A stretch of DNA of 64,000 bases from Agelas oroides (lineage: Eukaryota; Porifera; Demospongiae; Agelasida; Agelasidae). Of this stretch, positions 43,401 to 53,790 are shown one piece after another. Location: assembly GCA_949130485.1 (NCBI GenBank), contig OX422202.1, forward strand, positions 5,194,216 to 5,258,215. The letters run 5' to 3'. The notes under the pieces were generated by a model. That model was not told where the DNA came from and did not search any database. It saw only the letters and a list, made by a program, of their open reading frames with translations. How positions within the stretch are numbered: position 1 is the first letter of the stretch; each line of letters starts with the position of its first letter. The position numbers and the translations under genes are program-made.

Positions 43401-46400
43401 CATAGTGGCTAGCTACCGGAAGCAGAAATATCGATGAGATTGCATATAACAAAAGGCTTACCATAGCAACACAGATACTGATTTTGAGGGTGGAGTTTCA
43501 CAGCTCTTCCGACCACTTTATTTGTTTTGCTGTTCATTCTTAGCCACACCTTTACACAAAGGTACATATGTTGGTACTAGCATTGTGAAATCACCACTAT
43601 TAAACCAAGTGTGTGTACATACCGTATAGCCAGAAATGTTGGCGGTCTTTAAATTTGGCAGTTTGGTCCCAAACCAAACATAAAAAAATATTGGCGGAAT
43701 TTAACTTTGGCGGTGGCGCCTCACAGCGTATTATGTCATCATAAACATTGCATGTGCGTTTATCAGGGAGCGTTGCCGTCCTCTCGCTTGAGGTACTTGA
43801 ACAAAGCCGTCAGTTCGCAAATTTACAAGAAATCTAACTGGCAGCGTGCTAGCGCCAAGCTAGCTACATGTACAGCTCGCGTAGAGGGACGCCGGGCTGG
43901 GCCAAGAGCGCTACTGCATGTATTACGTCATTACGCATTGCAGGCGAAAATAATATTTTCATTTGGTGGTTTCAACCCCAACCACCAAACCGCCAAATTT
44001 AATTCCCCGTCAAATTTTCCGGCTATACGGTAGTAGTCGCAGCTGACCTGCTGGACAGTGATGGTGTGTTCTCTGTGGGTGCTTTGATCCAGCAGCTGTA
44101 ATGCCAGCTCTACTGACTCAATCTACAAAGAACACAATTTTGGAAAACATACCATGAGAGGTCATAGGAACAACCAGGCACTGTGCAAGTATTTATTCAC
44201 TTCATTTGCCAGGTGGTAATGGTAGTACACTGTTGGAAATTTTTGTGTGTGTTTGGTGCTGGCCACAATAAACTAAATGGCTACTGCATGTACATATATA
44301 GTCAGCTATATAGACAACTTGCCTTAAGGTAGCAGCATAACCCATCTCCTTTTAACTCCCCATTCACATCTTCATACAGTTTGACCTTTGGTTCACCTAT
44401 GAAAGTAGAATACCCACACACATACATACATACATACATACATACATACATACATACATACATACATACATACAATACATACATACATACATGCCTACTA
44501 TGCCTCTCCTTAGCCTGGTTCTCAATGTTGAGGGGAGGGGAAAAGGAGCACCTGGTGTCTACTGCATGCGCATGTGCATGGAAAACCGTATCACTAACGG
44601 GCATCTCTGCTACACTACGTTCCGTGAGACAGCCAATTTCACCTGGGTGGGAAATGCCTGCCACCGACCATGCTCTTTGTGGACGATGACGAAGGAGCGA
44701 TGAAAGCTCTTTGCTTGCATTGTGTTTGTCCATTCCAGCTAAATGCTATACCACATGATGACGTAATCTTTCCTTTGAAGTTCACTCTCTTCTCTCCCTG
44801 TCTCCTCCCCTCCCATTCCCTCCTTCTTCTCACCTCTCCCTTCCCCTCTCCTCAATACATACTTTCTGTCCATGTTCACACAATCATGCCTACCATTCTC
44901 ATCCTCCGTAATGATTCCACATTTTCCCATCAGCTTCACAAACTCCTCCACAGTGATGTCCAGAGGGAGGCCAGACACATACACATTGTGGTTGTGATCA
45001 CTGTCAATATCAAACCAGCCTAGAAAAATACCACACATTATTAAAACCGTAAGTAGTTTCATGTAACTAACCTTCCCCCGTTTTTTCTTCTTCAGTTTGC
45101 GTTCAGTATAATACACAGAAGCGGAACAGCAGTGAAAAATGGGGGAGGCCTGGGAACAAGGCTAATGTATAACTTTCCTCCCAGACCTTGACCAGCTTTC
45201 TGTCGCTTGCAGTATGGTTGACATAACGCATGTGAGAAAAGTTAGGAGGTCCCCCCCACGTACTTTTTAGTACTGGAGAGCTGAGTGGGGGGCTGAGAGG
45301 GCAGCTAATAAATAGCTACATCCTCATTCAAAGGCATTGAAAACAGGCGAAGCAAGGACGCCATAGACCCAATCCCAAGACTTTCTCACACAGCATGCCT
45401 ACTACAAGTGTAACCCAGTGAGAGGATCGTATTCAGCCCACAAAGAAGACTTATAGTAGAGCAGACATGACCTACAACACTGACCTGCCTCTTCACTGAC
45501 TTTGCGCTTTCTTCCCAAGTCCTGGAAAGCAAAGAGAAAGAATAAAACATGAAAACGCCAATTTTACACTAGCTAACTTACTATTAACCTAAATATGACT
45601 TTATTCATGACCTTGCACAGTCTATTGATAAGCCAGTCAGCAGTAGCTAAAATCTAATAAATAAAGCAGTTTGTCATTCTATCCATTTGTCACCTGTCTG
45701 TAAGCCCATCTGTCTATCAGATGATGAGTACTTTCAAGAATATACAAACCTTTTCACTACCAACAGAGGTTGCTGTATGGTCTTTCTTTCCATCCTACAT
45801 TCAGTGAAAAGAAAAGTACACAGATAATGCCTCAATCCTTGCTTGTGCAGGCATGATACTGGACAACAGTGTTCTCACTAAGGTGATACAGTATTGTGTG
45901 CTGATCTGGAAATGCAAATATGTCCTTTGCCCTCTGTTTATTTTAGAGCACTTGAAGTACCTCACTAGCCAAATTTGTGAGACAAATCCACACGGCCAGA
46001 CCTCTGGTGATGAACCAAATAATACACAAACCTTGAGGGCTACAAAATGTACTAATTTCAAACTAGGCTTTCCATCTGAGATTTTGTCTCACCACTTTGC
46101 CTCGAGAAAAACAGAAGCTGTAGGACAAAATCTTAGATCGAAAGCCTGGTTGACTTCAAGGCTATGTACACACAGAGAATGCCCATACCTCATTCAAGGA
46201 CTCTTCCTCTCTGGTCAAGGCTGCTGCAGTGGTATCTTTTGCACTGGTGGGTTGTGTGACAGTAGCTGCATCACTGTCAGGCTCACCGACTCCATAGCCA
46301 GCTTGGTACGCTGCTAAGAATTCCTCATCAATCTGTCACAAATCAAGAGACAGACACATTCTGTAGCAATTGACGTCACTAGTTCCCAGGGCTTCCAAAC

Positions 46401-46703
46401 TCCAAAGACATTCACAAGAATAGTGTAACATATAAATTTCCAGGTGTTCAGGTCTGGGAGAACACTGATGTAGCCAAAGGTCTCCCCAGGCCCCACCCTC
46501 TTTATGAAACCCTGCCCCACCCTTCCCACCCATACCACCACTATCGTGTTTACCTTTGGAAACCACCCTCCTCTGTTAGCATCCCATTCGTATACAACCC
46601 CGTCATTTGCATCTACGTAGGTGCGAGATTTACTGTCCTCTGTAGGGTGACTGCCTTCTCCATATTCTTTCTCAGCACGAAGCTGATACTCAAAATCGTC
46701 CAT
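40421..46703 (-). CDS. HTATSF1: HTATSF1 (Tat-SF1/Cus2-like) splicing factor, 11 exons
   Basis: Exons on the minus strand: 46554-46703, 46189-46332, 45750-45794, 45485-45521, 44894-45019, 44323-44396, 44048-44122, 42388-42479, 41944-42043, 41108-41197 and 40421-40717. They total 1230 bp (409 residues) with consistent phases. The N-terminus has VVYEWDANRGGWFPK. RRM1 spans exons 5-7 (NVYVSGLPLDITVEEF, GELKGDGLCCYLK). A Lys-rich linker follows (PALKKKKKKTKKSKKK). The second, UHM-type RRM spans exons 9-11 (ERVVIFKHLF, RQECEKFGVVKKILIFD, LHGRWFGGQQLEVGYWDG). The family partners SF3B1 on the U2 snRNP in the nucleus. The acidic C-terminal tail of vertebrate HTATSF1 is missing, leaving a Cus2-like length. 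The exon 6 donor is AAG|gcaagt (GC-AG intron). Start codon: the first ATG in frame, at 46703; the frame upstream has none. Confidence 0.93.
42530..43262 (-). repeat. 29-bp minisatellite, about 25 copies, in HTATSF1 intron 7
   Basis: Core AATAAAATGGTTGGACGAAC. The array lies between exons 7 and 8. All three minus-strand frames are open across it, giving spurious 280-300-residue frames of 'LFVLPFVQPFYLCC' type. Each unit carries AATAAA on the plus strand, antisense to the gene. Confidence 0.95.
43622..44030. mobile_element. 409-bp TA-flanked MITE in HTATSF1 intron 7
   Basis: CCGTATAGCCAGAAATGTTGG at the left and the inverted AAATTTTCCGGCTATACGG at the right are bounded by TA (43620-43621 and 44031-44032). 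It is absent from copy A. It ends about 17 bases from the exon 7 donor. Confidence 0.8.
44415..44492 (+). repeat. (CATA)n microsatellite in HTATSF1 intron 5
   Basis: About 18 CATA units just upstream of exon 6 on the minus strand, at the same place as the tract at 24897-24945 in copy A. Confidence 0.95.
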
Positions 46704-46866
46704 CTCATCTGTCTGTCTCCTCGCCCCGTTTCCACGGTCAGAGGTCAAAGGTCAGAGGTCAAAGGTCAGAGGTCGCACGCTAACCACGCCTACAACAAAC
46801 ACTGACACAGTGACCACCCCGGCACCCTTTGTCTTAGAGATCTCCACACAAGACGCCCTGCAGTTG
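46704..46866. promoter_or_regulatory. Bidirectional HTATSF1/TP53RK promoter with two DR1 nuclear-receptor sites
   Basis: 163 bp separate the two divergent ATGs. AGGTCAAAGGTCA occurs perfectly at 46742-46754 and again at 46756-46768, built from a 14-bp direct repeat, with extra AGGTC half-sites on both sides (about 46736-46775). A direct repeat of AGGTCA with one-base spacing is the DR1 element bound by HNF4 and RXR-type receptors. No TATA box was seen. Confidence 0.7.
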
Positions 46867-47559
46867 ATGGCAGCACCATCTTCCCAGCCTCCAGTGAGTG
46901 GAAGAGGAGCATGGCAGCTCCTCAAACAGGGGGCAGAGGCACGGGTGTACAAGGCAGAGTTTATGGGCAAGTCAGCCATAGTGAAGGAAAGATTTGTGAA
47001 GACGTATAGGGTGGCTGCGCTGGATGAGAAGCTATCTCACCGCAGAATGAGCCAGGAGGTCCGCTCCACGGCTCGATGCAGGCGACATGGGATACGAGCG
47101 CCAGCTGTCTACCACATGGACCTCCAGAGGCGACTCATTTACATGGAGAATATCACCGAGGGGGTGATTCTGAGGGATTACATCATGCAGTTGGATGCAG
47201 AAAAAGATTCAAAAACATTGACGGCAGTGATGGAGTTCATTGGAAGCACTCTTGCTAGAATGCATGACATTGATGTTGTACATGGAGACCTTACAACCTC
47301 AAATATGGTGTATTGTGCCAAGACAAACGAGCTGACGTTGATTGACTTTGGACTTAGCCACGTGTCCAGCCTTGCTGAAGATAAAGGAGTGGATCTGTAT
47401 GTTCTTGAACGTGCATTCCTCAGCACGCATCCCAACACTGAAGCTCTCTTTGAGACACTACTTCAGAGCTACTCAGTGTCCTCAAAGAATTCCAAGGCTG
47501 TGATTAACAAGCTGGATGAAGTGAGGCTGCGTGGAAGAAAGAGAACAATGGTTGGATAG
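46867..47559 (+). CDS. TP53RK: TP53-regulating kinase / Bud32 (KEOPS complex kinase-ATPase)
   Basis: An intronless 230-residue protein. The frame is open further upstream (from about 46810), but the first ATG is at 46867, giving MAAPSSQ. It is a minimal protein kinase fold with LLKQGAEARVYKAEF (glycine-rich loop replacement), AIVKERF (ATP-anchoring Lys, about residue 40), VHGDLTTSNM (catalytic Asp, about 138-147), LIDFGLS (metal-binding DFG, about 159-164) and KGVDLYVLERAFLSTHP. It closes with the Bud32 tail VRLRGRKRTMVG. The length matches the family (about 225-260). Role: with OSGEP, LAGE3 and TPRKB homologues, supports threonylcarbamoyl-adenosine formation at tRNA position 37. Divergent from HTATSF1 over 163 bp, so likely co-regulated. 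Confidence 0.96.
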   Translation: MAAPSSQPPVSGRGAWQLLKQGAEARVYKAEFMGKSAIVKERFVKTYRVAALDEKLSHRRMSQEVRSTARCRRHGIRAPAVYHMDLQRRLIYMENITEGVILRDYIMQLDAEKDSKTLTAVMEFIGSTLARMHDIDVVHGDLTTSNMVYCAKTNELTLIDFGLSHVSSLAEDKGVDLYVLERAFLSTHPNTEALFETLLQSYSVSSKNSKAVINKLDEVRLRGRKRTMVG

Positions 47560-48078
47560 CCATGTCTTTCAGGGTTCACCACTTTGTATGCAGTTACTAC
47601 AATCTAAACAGATTTGTAATTATATACAGAGTTGTAGATCCCGTCTATAGCCTCATTCCCAGGACCTTTTCATTACTTGAACACAGTATGTACCCCCATA
47701 CACTCATGATGGAAGATATTGACCTTACGCAATACCTCACGTAACCAAACATAAAACGGACAGAAATCCGGATACTACACCACCATTTTGAGTGGCAAGG
47801 AAGTTATGGAGCGTAAGTACAGTGAAGCACTTTGGTAGCCCACTGCGTCAACGAGGCATGCAGATAAGCTTTTTCTCTTCGGTGATTGTCAGGTTCTGGG
47901 TGTAAATCTAAATCACTTCCTGCACTGGTGAGAATGGAGGTCACAAACTGCTCCGCTGTACTTATCCGGCTTTCCATCCACTATCCGTTTCACGTTTGGT
48001 ACGTGGTGTGATGAATACCACACATACGTATACTCATGCATGGTAAGAGACATTGCAGTGGAACTGTCCACAATTCAC

Positions 48079-48358
48079 AGAGGGCAACAGCTCCAGCTTT
48101 TATAATAACCATGCACTCAGGCAGTGACAGGCACACCAAAAGGCTTATTCTGTGCCAGCACAAGTTTCCTCAATGATGGAACTTCCATGCACTGAAAAAC
48201 AACTTGCGTACTCTGTTGTAGGTCATCTCAGTTGCACCTTTGTGCTGCATTTTCCAATAATTGGTTCCAAATAAGTTTTCTTGAAACTTTATTGAAAAGC
48301 TTCTTCAATCAGTATCTGCTTTCAGAAGATCTTACTTGATTACATTCCTGACATCTAT
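48079..48358 (-). repeat. Segment inverted relative to 55281-55557
   Basis: The reverse complement of the sequence at 55281-55557, including GCATGGTTATTATAAAAGCT and GATGTCAGGAATGTAGTCAA, with scattered mismatches. The next bases (48423-48525) match 55560-55645 in direct orientation. So one copy has undergone a local inversion of about 280 bp. Confidence 0.8.
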
Positions 48359-48366
48359 ACAATAAC

Positions 48367-48421
48367 TAGTCTCGAACCCAGACCCCCCTTCAACCACCAG
48401 GAGGGTCTGGGTATGAGACTA
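48367..48421. mobile_element. 55-bp minimal TAGTCTCG-family hairpin
   Basis: TAGTCTCGAACCCAGACCC and the inverted GGGTCTGGGTATGAGACTA are separated by a short loop. The flanks TACAATAAC and TACAATTAA nearly match. This is the shortest member of the family, reduced to its termini. Confidence 0.75.
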
Positions 48422-48526
48422 TACAATTAACCTACCGCTAGAGTGTTGGCATCCAAATAATTATTCATGACAACCAAATATCAGTGGCTTACTCCACCAC
48501 TCATTTACAAGGATAAGGTTGCTTAA

Positions 48527-49001
48527 CCCTTTAAACCCTATAGTACACTTTTGATAACGTCATACTGCGCACTGCGCAGAAAAGATAGTCTCTGCGCGCT
48601 GGCGCACAGGTTCTGCGTCAGCAGAAAGGGCAGGGTGCTGTGCACATGGCAGCTGCTAGGCTTGGCTGCAAAAGGACCGTGGTTGGCACCGGGTGGGCCA
48701 ACTCTTGGCCTGGCTGCATGAGCAGGCTTAGAAAATGCTTCTCTCACCTTTCAGGGGGTTCATTTCTGGCAGGGAAGGCTTCTTGGGCTCTAAGCGGGTG
48801 TTTGCCAATCGAGAGTGCTGACCATTGCATGCTCGTTAATGAGGGGGCGTGGTGAAGGTCACGTGTCTGCTTGCTAAGGCTGGAAGTGGAGTTGGGCTCA
48901 GTTTTGGAGTCAGAGCTTTGACACAAATGGAGATACGGTGCGTTAAAGGCATGTTTAGGCTAAAACTAATCTCCAGTGAAAAAAATTCAGTGTTTAAAGG
49001 G
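48527..49001. mobile_element. piggyBac-like MITE, copy 2
   Basis: TTAA (48523-48526) is followed by CCCTTTAAACCC. The right end is GTTTAAAGGG followed by CTAA, a one-base-decayed target copy. The paralogous site near 55641 (GGTTGCTTAAAGTAGC) has no insertion. It shares CAGGTTCTGCG.CAGCAGAAAGGG and GTGGGT-type blocks with 16944-17446. Confidence 0.7.
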
Positions 49002-50259
49002 CTAATGGTCCGTGTGAAGGCCGAAATCTGGGGGAATAGTTTGTGTGGCTGAAGTGCATTTGAGCCCTAAGCCTTTGTCTGACCCTGCCTGAGTTGTAAC
49101 CCGCTCCAAGTGGGCCATTAGTCTCATTATGGGCTATGAATCTCATTAACAAGCAGTTGGATACAGTTTGGCACATTGGGACTGGTTATGAATATCATTA
49201 CAGCCTTGCAGAGACCAGCAGTGGCCAACTCAGTATTCTAAGCCCTTACTCGACACTGTCCGGTTGTAGTGGTCAACAGAGCCCTCATGAATATCATTAA
49301 ATGCTGCCTTTTGTTTTGACTCACTTCACTGCTAAAGTACCCAAAACATGGCAAATTGCAAAGGTTTCTCACAAGCAAAACACATTGTAGTTGGTTAAGT
49401 TATGAATATGTTTCAAGTCACATTAAATTTTGATTTACATATTATATCAATTCCCAGTTATCTCCTCATATCTCCTTTCTCCCTTTCACTCACACACCTA
49501 CACATCCACACCTAGCTACACAAACATCACTTTGAGCCTCAAGTTGGATATAAACTTTCAAGACTGACACCTAAACTGTTCGACCAAGATGATACATCTA
49601 TTTTTTGCTTTGAGATGTTAATGTCTCTCTGTACATTGTGTAAATTTGGGGGTCAAAAATTCGTGTGTAAGACAGCTAGGCTAGTTGTGCACATGATGCT
49701 AACTACATTCCAGTCTAAATTAGCATTCATAAATGTACTAGCTCTTTCGGTGAGCTTTAGCTCAGACAACATGAAAAGACTTGTACGTGGAAAGAGTATC
49801 ACTGCTTGGATGAGAGAAGATAAGACATACCTACCTGAACTTATAACGGATCAAAGAATGAGGACCTGGTGTGTTAACTGCATATTGCTCTGCAGGACAT
49901 CAAGAAAAACTACTTTGAATCAGAAGACCTCTTGCAAGCATTCATGCACATGTGATGATGTGGTGATGCAGAAATTCCCCCTTCCCTCTCTCTTCAAAGT
50001 CCATCCAACTCTGGTTTGAATATGGTCTACTCTATCAGCTACTGTATCACCCAATCTACCTCACCTTTCCAGCTGGGCAGCTTGGTATAGTTGCTGCACA
50101 CTAAATGATTGGGTTACTTTAGCCATATTTGGTCACAGCAGTGTGAGACAAGAGATATACAATTATAATCAGTAGCATGTTTTGGAGTGATATTACATTT
50201 AAGCAATGCATACGTTATACTTTGTAGCTAAAGGTTCACCAGTAATGCACGTCCTGAAA

Positions 50260-52509
50260 TCAAAGACTAGTGGTAAGTACAGTACTTCTTTCTTCACTAG
50301 TAGTATTTTGTTTGTTCTTAGGTGCTGTCTTCCAGTACTTCAGTTTAAGATGTTTCCGCAGTGGTGGCAAAACTTTTGGAAGAAACAAGAACATTTGGCA
50401 GAGAATAGCAGCAGAATTTGATGAAGCAAACAGAAGGTAAACTTGAATCTCATGATTAGTGATGACCTGTGCAAGTGGGAGTAAAGTGTAGGCGATGAGA
50501 AAGTCTAAGTAGATGAACATGTTGACTTTCTTTGTGTCTTTGAAGTGCTGTCGTCGGATTTTTCTTGTTAAAATAGCAAGGACTACTACAGCAATACTAA
50601 AAAACAAAGCTTCACATTGAAACAGGGCTATTGTAATAATGTTTGTTGGCCTGCAAGCTTGAACAACCTCATAGTATGGAAACGAGCCTTCAGGTATCAC
50701 CAACATTTCATTATTAACACCATTACTACCACCAACCACTTGTAAGACAGTAAGAAAGATAATATTTGCCCCAACTATGGCCAAAACCCCAGCAAAAAGT
50801 ACCCCATCAGACCATCGCTTCCCCAGTTTGCCAAAGTAAGTAAATATGCGATAAACTCTGAGCATTTTCATGAAGAGTGGGGCTAATATAAGATGGAGAC
50901 CTAAACTCGAACACCACGGAGGTGCATTGCAGAAGAAGACTCCATCATGAATCACATATGGGGAAGTAGCTTCAATCATGGCACCAGCAAACAGAGGATA
51001 GCATCCTAAAAACATGATGAGACTGAGGTAAGGACTTGTTGCCTTAATCTCTGGTGCATTGCGATAGTAAAGAAATAGAATCAGTATGGCTGTAGTGAGA
51101 ACGATTAGCACTGCTTCAATTGTGAGCAAAACTGCAGTAATAGCAGCAGACTGGAGATTGTACATTCTTGGTATTTCATCATCTGGACTCCTGCCTGTGG
51201 CTGTTTCATTGCACTGTCTGTCGCTTATGACTGTGTACAGTTCAGCAGTCCCATTCCTGATCTGGAAAGTGTTTACAGAAACTTTAGACTCAGCATTGTT
51301 GTCAGTGTCTACATTTCCAAGAGCACCAGTGAATGACACATTTGACAGTTCATTATTAGCAGTTTGAAAGACTGTGTTGTTCCAATTCCGTATCTTCTCT
51401 GCCGTTCCAGTTTTTATTGTTTGCAAAGAGGCATTCAGTGCAATTGCAGTGGCCCACACAGAGTCATGTAAAGCATTGGAGTATGGATTTGGGCTCAAGG
51501 AGGTGTTATGTTGAGCAGCAAAATGAGATAAACTTTGTAGGTAATCCTCATAGTACTCCCTGTATGTTTGTCCTGAAACAATCACTTTGTTTGAATCATT
51601 TATGCTGAGCTGATACTGTATAAGAAACACACCTTCAAGTGCACTTCTCATTGTACCATTGTCACAAGTGCTAGTGGCATGAAAGAAATCCTCTACCAGG
51701 TGTTCATAAACTATCCATGTGTGTTTCAGTTGTGGCCAACGAAGACTCTGCTTGAATGCCAAACACAGTACTTCTGCTGCTCGTTCTATCCCAAGAGACA
51801 ATATCACAATCCTTTCCCCACGTCCTTGTAATGTCCTCAGTAGAGATGGGGCACCTCGAAAAGGGTAGAAAGCTAGATTGCCTCCCAGAATATTAACTAG
51901 TGCAGGATAAGAGTGTTCCATGCTGTTGTCACTAACCACCCCAACTCTAGTCCAGCCAAACTGGTCTATCAAACTGCACACTGCCTCACTGTACACTGCA
52001 GAAGATGGAATGATGTGAAACAAGTGTGGGTATCGTACCCTGTCATGCAGGGCTGGAGATGGTGAGCCCAAAATCTGCAGGAGGTTTGTCCCACTTCTTT
52101 CAGCAATGAGTGCTACAGCTTTTGCTAGTGTGGTGCAGAATGACCCCACAACCCCTACTAGGTGCTGTTCCTCCTGAGTTATCTCATTGACAAATTGAAA
52201 GAGGGCATCACTAGGGTAGGCATGATCACAAGTTCCAGTGTCCAGTTCAGTCAGCTCTAGGTTGTATCCAGGTAGGATGGTGGGGTCCTGATTGATTCTG
52301 TCCACTGCTAACTGTGCAGCTGGGAGGAGTTCAAGTCCCCTGTCCCATCTTGGGGTCCATGCACTGTCTTCTTGATGAGTCTTGAGATTCAGCATCACTA
52401 AGAGTCGTAATGTGGTTATATTTGTTGCACAAGCTAGGTGTGCTTGTGTAGACAAAACCACAAAGAGAAAAGCTACATGCAGTCTAATACACCATACCAT
52501 CTTGTTCAT
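50260..52509 (-). CDS. GABA-B-like metabotropic (class C) receptor 2, intronless
   Basis: 749 residues from the ATG at 52509. The open frame extends 7 codons further but without an ATG, and MNKMVW aligns with MKKMVY of receptor 1. Signal peptide about residues 5-25; binding-protein-like ectodomain to about 455, with GSPSPALHDRVRYPHLFHII; seven-helix domain (PEIKATSPYLSLIMFLGCYP, LRVYRIFTYFGKLGKRW). The C-tail is about 25 residues longer than that of receptor 1, Lys/Thr/Ser-rich, without a coiled coil. It has a roughly 7-residue insertion after LNASLQTIKTG compared with receptor 1. Expected to be a plasma-membrane G-protein-coupled receptor; the ligand is not known. It is head-to-head with receptor 3, 4.4 kb apart. 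Confidence 0.9.
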   Translation of the reverse strand: MNKMVWCIRLHVAFLFVVLSTQAHLACATNITTLRLLVMLNLKTHQEDSAWTPRWDRGLELLPAAQLAVDRINQDPTILPGYNLELTELDTGTCDHAYPSDALFQFVNEITQEEQHLVGVVGSFCTTLAKAVALIAERSGTNLLQILGSPSPALHDRVRYPHLFHIIPSSAVYSEAVCSLIDQFGWTRVGVVSDNSMEHSYPALVNILGGNLAFYPFRGAPSLLRTLQGRGERIVILSLGIERAAEVLCLAFKQSLRWPQLKHTWIVYEHLVEDFFHATSTCDNGTMRSALEGVFLIQYQLSINDSNKVIVSGQTYREYYEDYLQSLSHFAAQHNTSLSPNPYSNALHDSVWATAIALNASLQTIKTGTAEKIRNWNNTVFQTANNELSNVSFTGALGNVDTDNNAESKVSVNTFQIRNGTAELYTVISDRQCNETATGRSPDDEIPRMYNLQSAAITAVLLTIEAVLIVLTTAILILFLYYRNAPEIKATSPYLSLIMFLGCYPLFAGAMIEATSPYVIHDGVFFCNAPPWCSSLGLHLILAPLFMKMLRVYRIFTYFGKLGKRWSDGVLFAGVLAIVGANIIFLTVLQVVGGSNGVNNEMLVIPEGSFPYYEVVQACRPTNIITIALFQCEALFFSIAVVVLAILTRKIRRQHFKDTKKVNMFIYLDFLIAYTLLPLAQVITNHEIQVYLLFASSNSAAILCQMFLFLPKVLPPLRKHLKLKYWKTAPKNKQNTTSEERSTVLTTSL

Positions 52510-52712
52510 TTGCAAGCCGTTATTGTTCACATGACTTGCATACAGAATGCCATATGACTATCAACTCTCACTGGCAACCCTACTGTTAGCTACCGCTTCT
52601 AATTTCTATGTTACATGTTTTAAATACCTGACTTTTTCTCAGATTACAAGCTTTTGATGTTGTGCTGTAATGTCATTTGCAAGCTGTTATTGTTCACTGT
52701 AGCTAGATCGAT

Positions 52713-52920
52713 CAATTGCTGCTTTAGCAAATTATTTGGTTACTACAATTGTGTGACTGTCCTTCCTATTCTAATTCAAAGAATGTGGTGCTTGTAAAAT
52801 GTTTTGTGGGAGGCTAGTAAAGTTTACTCAAGTATAAGCTCCCACTGCATGAATCCTTTTCCAGCACTGCATTTATAAAATTTGCACAGTCATGCAGCAA
52901 CTTGTTTTTGCAGATACAAC
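52713..52920. mobile_element. TA-target MITE, copy 3 (reverse orientation, worn ends)
   Basis: It carries TTATTTGGTTACTACAATTG, CTAATTCAAAGAATGTGGTG and GTGGGAGGCTAGTAAAGTTT in the order of the reverse complement of 32773-33022. The extreme ends are degenerate. Confidence 0.75.
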
Positions 52921-53183
52921 TTTAGTACTCAAAGTTACATGACATACATACATACATACAGTATGCCATATGACTGTAAATTCTGACTGGCAACCCTACT
53001 GTCAGCTACCAGCTAAATTACATGTTAGTAAGGTTTCAAATACATGACCATGTTCTCAGATTACAAGCTATGCTGTAATGTAGCCTAAGACGTATTGTCA
53101 TCTCAGTGTATAGCTGCATATCTCCTAGTGTCGGACAAAACATGCATACCAGGGTGAGAGTGAGGAGTGCATGCTTAGCAATA

Positions 53184-53241
53184 GATCATTCTATCAGGGG
53201 GAAAACCCTACGATCATTCTATCAGGGGGAAAACCCTACGA
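53184..53241 (+). repeat. 28-bp tandem duplication
   Basis: GATCATTCTATCAGGGGGAA plus AACCCTAC is present twice in a row. No function is apparent. Confidence 0.85.
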
Positions 53242-53449
53242 CCTAATTAACAAGTACAAGGAGCTCCAAGCTTATAATCTGAGAGAAGGGACAACTATTG
53301 GTTTGCAACACAGCAAAATAGCAGCTGCACATACCTTTAGCAAGTCTAAGTTGCCATTCTAGCCAATACTTTAAATGAAGTCCTTGGAACCAGACTGGTC
53401 AATGTTCTTATATATTACACATCATGCATGCACTGTATACATAACAGGG

Positions 53450-53790
53450 AAATATCAGGCTAGGAATCCTGAACGTTTGATCATGTACGGGCTCTCAATT
53501 GGGCACATACTATCATATACTCGCATATGGTAGGTATCATACCTAGAAAGGCCATGCTAACAGCTATAGGAACCCATTCATTATAAATTATGGGTTCACA
53601 ATTAGGCACATATACCAGTGGTATCATATGGCGATGGATATCATAACAGGTAGCTTACATGAAAATGTCAGGCTAAAAGCATTAGGTGCTCATTGAGTAT
53701 ATGGGCTCGAAATTAGGTGCATATCTGGTACATCTCATATCCTAACAGGTATCATACCTGGAAATGTCCCATTGCTCACAATCATGTATC
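53450..53790 (+). repeat. Three diverged ~115-bp tandem units
   Basis: Units share CAGGCTA near the start, a GGGCTC/GGGTTC..AATTAGG(C/T)(A/G)CATAT middle and a TATCATACCT end, with substantial divergence. A related stub, ATCAGGTTCATACCTAGA, occurs near 56725. Confidence 0.6.

Larger units (their letters stand above)
37047..44400 (+). repeat. Segmental duplication, copy B (parent-like block)
   Basis: The counterpart of 19371-24980. It is longer because it keeps 40230-41846 with the last two HTATSF1 exons, and has a larger minisatellite and a 409-bp MITE in HTATSF1 intron 7. The block spans the tyrosinase 3' end and the HTATSF1 3' half, which converge here. Confidence 0.92.
47560..50259. other. 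Gene-free stretch with several mobile-element remnants
   Basis: It holds the small hairpin 48367-48421, the TTAA element 48527-49001, an inverted paralogue of 55281-55557, and a lone diverged monomer of the 48-bp satellite near 49863-49905. The open frame 49615-50019 has no recognised domain. Confidence 0.5.

Noticed and set aside
46704-46748. Longer HTATSF1 first exon
   Set aside because: The 15-codon extension begins with TTG and runs into the DR1 repeat. The ATG at 46703 fits the family start.
46810-46866. Longer TP53RK start from the upstream open frame
   Set aside because: The extension begins with GTG and has no ATG. The first ATG at 46867 gives a normal Bud32 N-terminus.
49615-50019. 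134-residue plus-strand frame
   Set aside because: Contains a degenerate satellite monomer and no recognised domain.
52510-52530. Seven extra N-terminal codons on receptor 2
   Set aside because: They start at GTG. The ATG at 52509 aligns with the start of receptor 1.
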